Assembly (NCBI GenBank): GCA_001897675.1
Contig: MKUE01000079.1
Location: forward strand, 62,001 to 126,000
Length of the DNA: 64,000 nucleotides
Reading direction: 5' to 3'
DNA from: Thiobacillus sp. 65-1059
GTDB lineage: Bacteria > Pseudomonadota > Gammaproteobacteria > Burkholderiales > Thiobacillaceae
The position numbers were made by a program, and so were the translations under genes. Positions 62,403 to 64,000 of the stretch are shown one piece after another (positions within the stretch are counted from its first letter, which is position 1; the number at the start of each line of letters is the position of its first letter). The notes below the pieces were generated by a model, which was given only the letters and a program-made list of their open reading frames with translations, did no database searches and was not told where the DNA came from.

Positions 62403-64000
62403 TCAGGCCATTCTGGCCAGCTGCACCTCGCCCAGGTCGCCGGCCAGGGCATCGGCAATGCGCATGTTGATGCGCGCCAGATGCTCCAGTTGATCGCTCG
62501 CGGTTCCGGTTGAGGCCTCCAGTTCGGCGATGCGTTCGTCCAGCGTTTCGGTCGCGGCATGGATGCGGCTGACGCTGTCCAGGCGGCGCTTCAGCTGGAT
62601 ATTGTGTTCCCGCACCTGGGTTTCCATCGGAGCGATCAGCGCCTTCAGCCAGGCTTCGGTTTCGCTGTTGGCCAGCTCGAACACCTCGACCACCTTGCTG
62701 GCGAGCGTTTCGAAAAAGCGCGTGGTCAGCTGGCTCTGGCCCACGGTCAGCATCTTGAACACGGTGTTGAAGCGTTCGTCGAAGATGCGCTCCAGCCGCG
62801 CCATTTCCTTGCGGTATTTGCGCAGGCTGTGGTCGGGCGGGTTGACCGCCGCCAGTCCGTGTTCGTCGCTGAATTTCTGGTACATCGCCGTCATCATGGC
62901 GCGGATTTCCTGAATGAGCGCGGCAGAGGCATCCAGATTGCCGTCCACCTGGCGGAAGAAGCGCCCCATCGCATCGAGCAGACCGGTGCTGAAGCGGCTT
63001 TTCTCCATCGCCTCCCGGGCGAGGCGCACCTCGCCGTTCAGCGTCCGCATGCCCAGCCGCTGGCGCAGCGCGTCGACCTGCGAGGCGAACACATTGCGCA
63101 GCGCGTTGAACTGCTGCAGGCCATGCTCGAACTGCTGCTTGTCCTCGTTGGCCTTGACCATCATGTGCTGGATGACGTCGCGGTTCTTGCCGCGCAGTCC
63201 CTGCAATTCCTCGACCTGATCCTGGATGCCGGCGAGCCGCGTTTCCAGAAGCTCGGTGGCCTTGGTCACAACGTCCTCCACCACCGCCTGGGCCGATTCG
63301 CTGACCAGCGCCTGCTTGCAGGGGAGCAGTTCCTGGGTCAGGGCAGCCTCCAGCTCGGGCAGCCGGCTTTTCGCCAGCAGGGCCGCATCGCCGCGCACCT
63401 TGGCGACCAGCGCCTTGTGCGCCGACACCGGGTAAACCTGGGCGGCCGGCAGGTCGAGCAGCGCAGCGCTGCTGGCCACCTGCCTGGCGATTTCGGCGTC
63501 GATTTCGGACGGCGTCCTGAGTTCGTCCCACAGCCCGTCGATCTTGTTCAATACCACCAGCCGGGCGCGGCTGGCGGCCTGCGTCGGCGCGATGTGCCGG
63601 CGCCAGATTTCGATGTCCGATTTGGTGACCCCGGTGTCGGCGGCCAGCAGGAACAGCACCGCATGGGCGTTGGGCAGCAGGTTGAGCGTCAGTTCCGGCT
63701 CGGTGCCGATGGCGTTGAGCCCCGGCGTGTCGAGAATGACCAGGCCCCGCTTCAGCAGCGGATGCGGAAAATTGATCAGCGCGTGGCGCCAGCGCGGAAT
63801 CGCGATGCTGCCGTCGCGCGCCAGGTGGCGCGCGGCTTCCTCGTCCAGAGGGTCGAGCAGGCCGTAGGCTTCGGCGGTGGCCGCGTCGACGTCGACGGTG
63901 TCGGCCAGCCGCATCAGCGTCGCGCTCATCTCATCGGCGGAATCGAGATTGAGCGGAAATTCGGTCCAGGCGGCAGCGTCGCGCTTGAAGTCGCCGATAC
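62403..64000 (-). CDS. Dynamin-like GTPase (C-terminal part, cut by window end)
   Basis: The frame is open to the window edge and the GTPase G1 P-loop is outside the window. Visible are G3 in GLVILDTPGLNAIGTEPEL, G4 in RLVVLNKIDGLWDELRTPSE, then about 350 residues of helix and coiled coil (ESAQAVVEDVVTKATELLET, LDERIAELEASTGTASDQL). Bacterial dynamin-like proteins remodel or guard membranes. An internal ATG at 63929 is unlikely to be the start because coding sequence (FKRDAAAWTEFPLNLDSADE) continues upstream. It converges on the ferredoxin gene with a 4-bp gap. Confidence 0.85.
   Translation of the reverse strand, partial: IGDFKRDAAAWTEFPLNLDSADEMSATLMRLADTVDVDAATAEAYGLLDPLDEEAARHLARDGSIAIPRWRHALINFPHPLLKRGLVILDTPGLNAIGTEPELTLNLLPNAHAVLFLLAADTGVTKSDIEIWRRHIAPTQAASRARLVVLNKIDGLWDELRTPSEIDAEIARQVASSAALLDLPAAQVYPVSAHKALVAKVRGDAALLAKSRLPELEAALTQELLPCKQALVSESAQAVVEDVVTKATELLETRLAGIQDQVEELQGLRGKNRDVIQHMMVKANEDKQQFEHGLQQFNALRNVFASQVDALRQRLGMRTLNGEVRLAREAMEKSRFSTGLLDAMGRFFRQVDGNLDASAALIQEIRAMMTAMYQKFSDEHGLAAVNPPDHSLRKYRKEMARLERIFDERFNTVFKMLTVGQSQLTTRFFETLASKVVEVFELANSETEAWLKALIAPMETQVREHNIQLKRRLDSVSRIHAATETLDERIAELEASTGTASDQLEHLARINMRIADALAGDLGEVQLARMA

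Overview
The window is 64 kb of GC-rich, tightly packed chromosomal DNA that reads as a betaproteobacterium. This is an inference from gene order and protein style: the order coxB-coxA-small ORF-ctaG-DUF2970-coxC-DUF2909-SURF1-ctaA-ctaB, bioB-F-H-C-D, ftsY-ftsE-ftsX-rpoH, and the M16 pair-rsmD-coaD-ferredoxin run. A Thiobacillus-like or other Nitrosomonadales organism fits best, but no rRNA is present to confirm it. No tRNA, rRNA, CRISPR array, insertion sequence or integrase was seen. Both end genes are cut by the window edge.

Region 1 (1-28.3 kb) is a surface-polysaccharide island. The + strand carries a sulfotransferase end, a CapK-type adenylating enzyme, an exosortase-A-type O-glycosylation ligase and an SGNH/MBOAT acetyltransferase pair. 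They face an asparagine-synthetase-like gene that lacks the glutaminase cysteine. A + operon follows: sulfotransferase, deacetylase-like protein, three glycosyltransferases and a TPR protein. It converges on a long - strand run that begins with a flippase at 28.3 kb and continues through an unknown protein, two GT2/GT4 genes, an FkbM methyltransferase, a NodB deacetylase, four GT2 genes, a second deacetylase, a 49-codon sulfotransferase relic and a giant GT2-sulfatase-like fusion. Together these suggest a secreted or lipid-linked glycan that is acetylated, methylated and probably sulfated. No exosortase or PEP-CTERM protein lies in the window.

Region 2 (28.6-37.8 kb) is housekeeping: aroB, dgt, a rhodanese-type sulfurtransferase behind a cysteine-codon leader with an attenuator-like hairpin, comF, a small membrane protein, and the complete late biotin operon bioBFHCD.

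Region 3 (38.2-53.6 kb) is respiratory. It holds an aa3-type cytochrome c oxidase with a cytochrome c domain fused to subunit II, its copper and heme A assembly factors, an Fe-S type Rrf2 regulator with a SCO lipoprotein, then the cbb3 oxidase ccoNOQP and the maturation genes ccoG, ccoH-like and ccoS. The usual copper ATPase gene ccoI is absent, and a 35-aa membrane peptide ends the cluster. The cell can therefore respire oxygen at both high and low tension.

Region 4 (53.6-64 kb) holds a DUF3943 protein, rpoH with a near-perfect CIRCE element, ftsX-ftsE-ftsY, two M16 peptidase-family proteins, rsmD, coaD, a YfhL-type ferredoxin and the C-terminal part of a dynamin-like GTPase.
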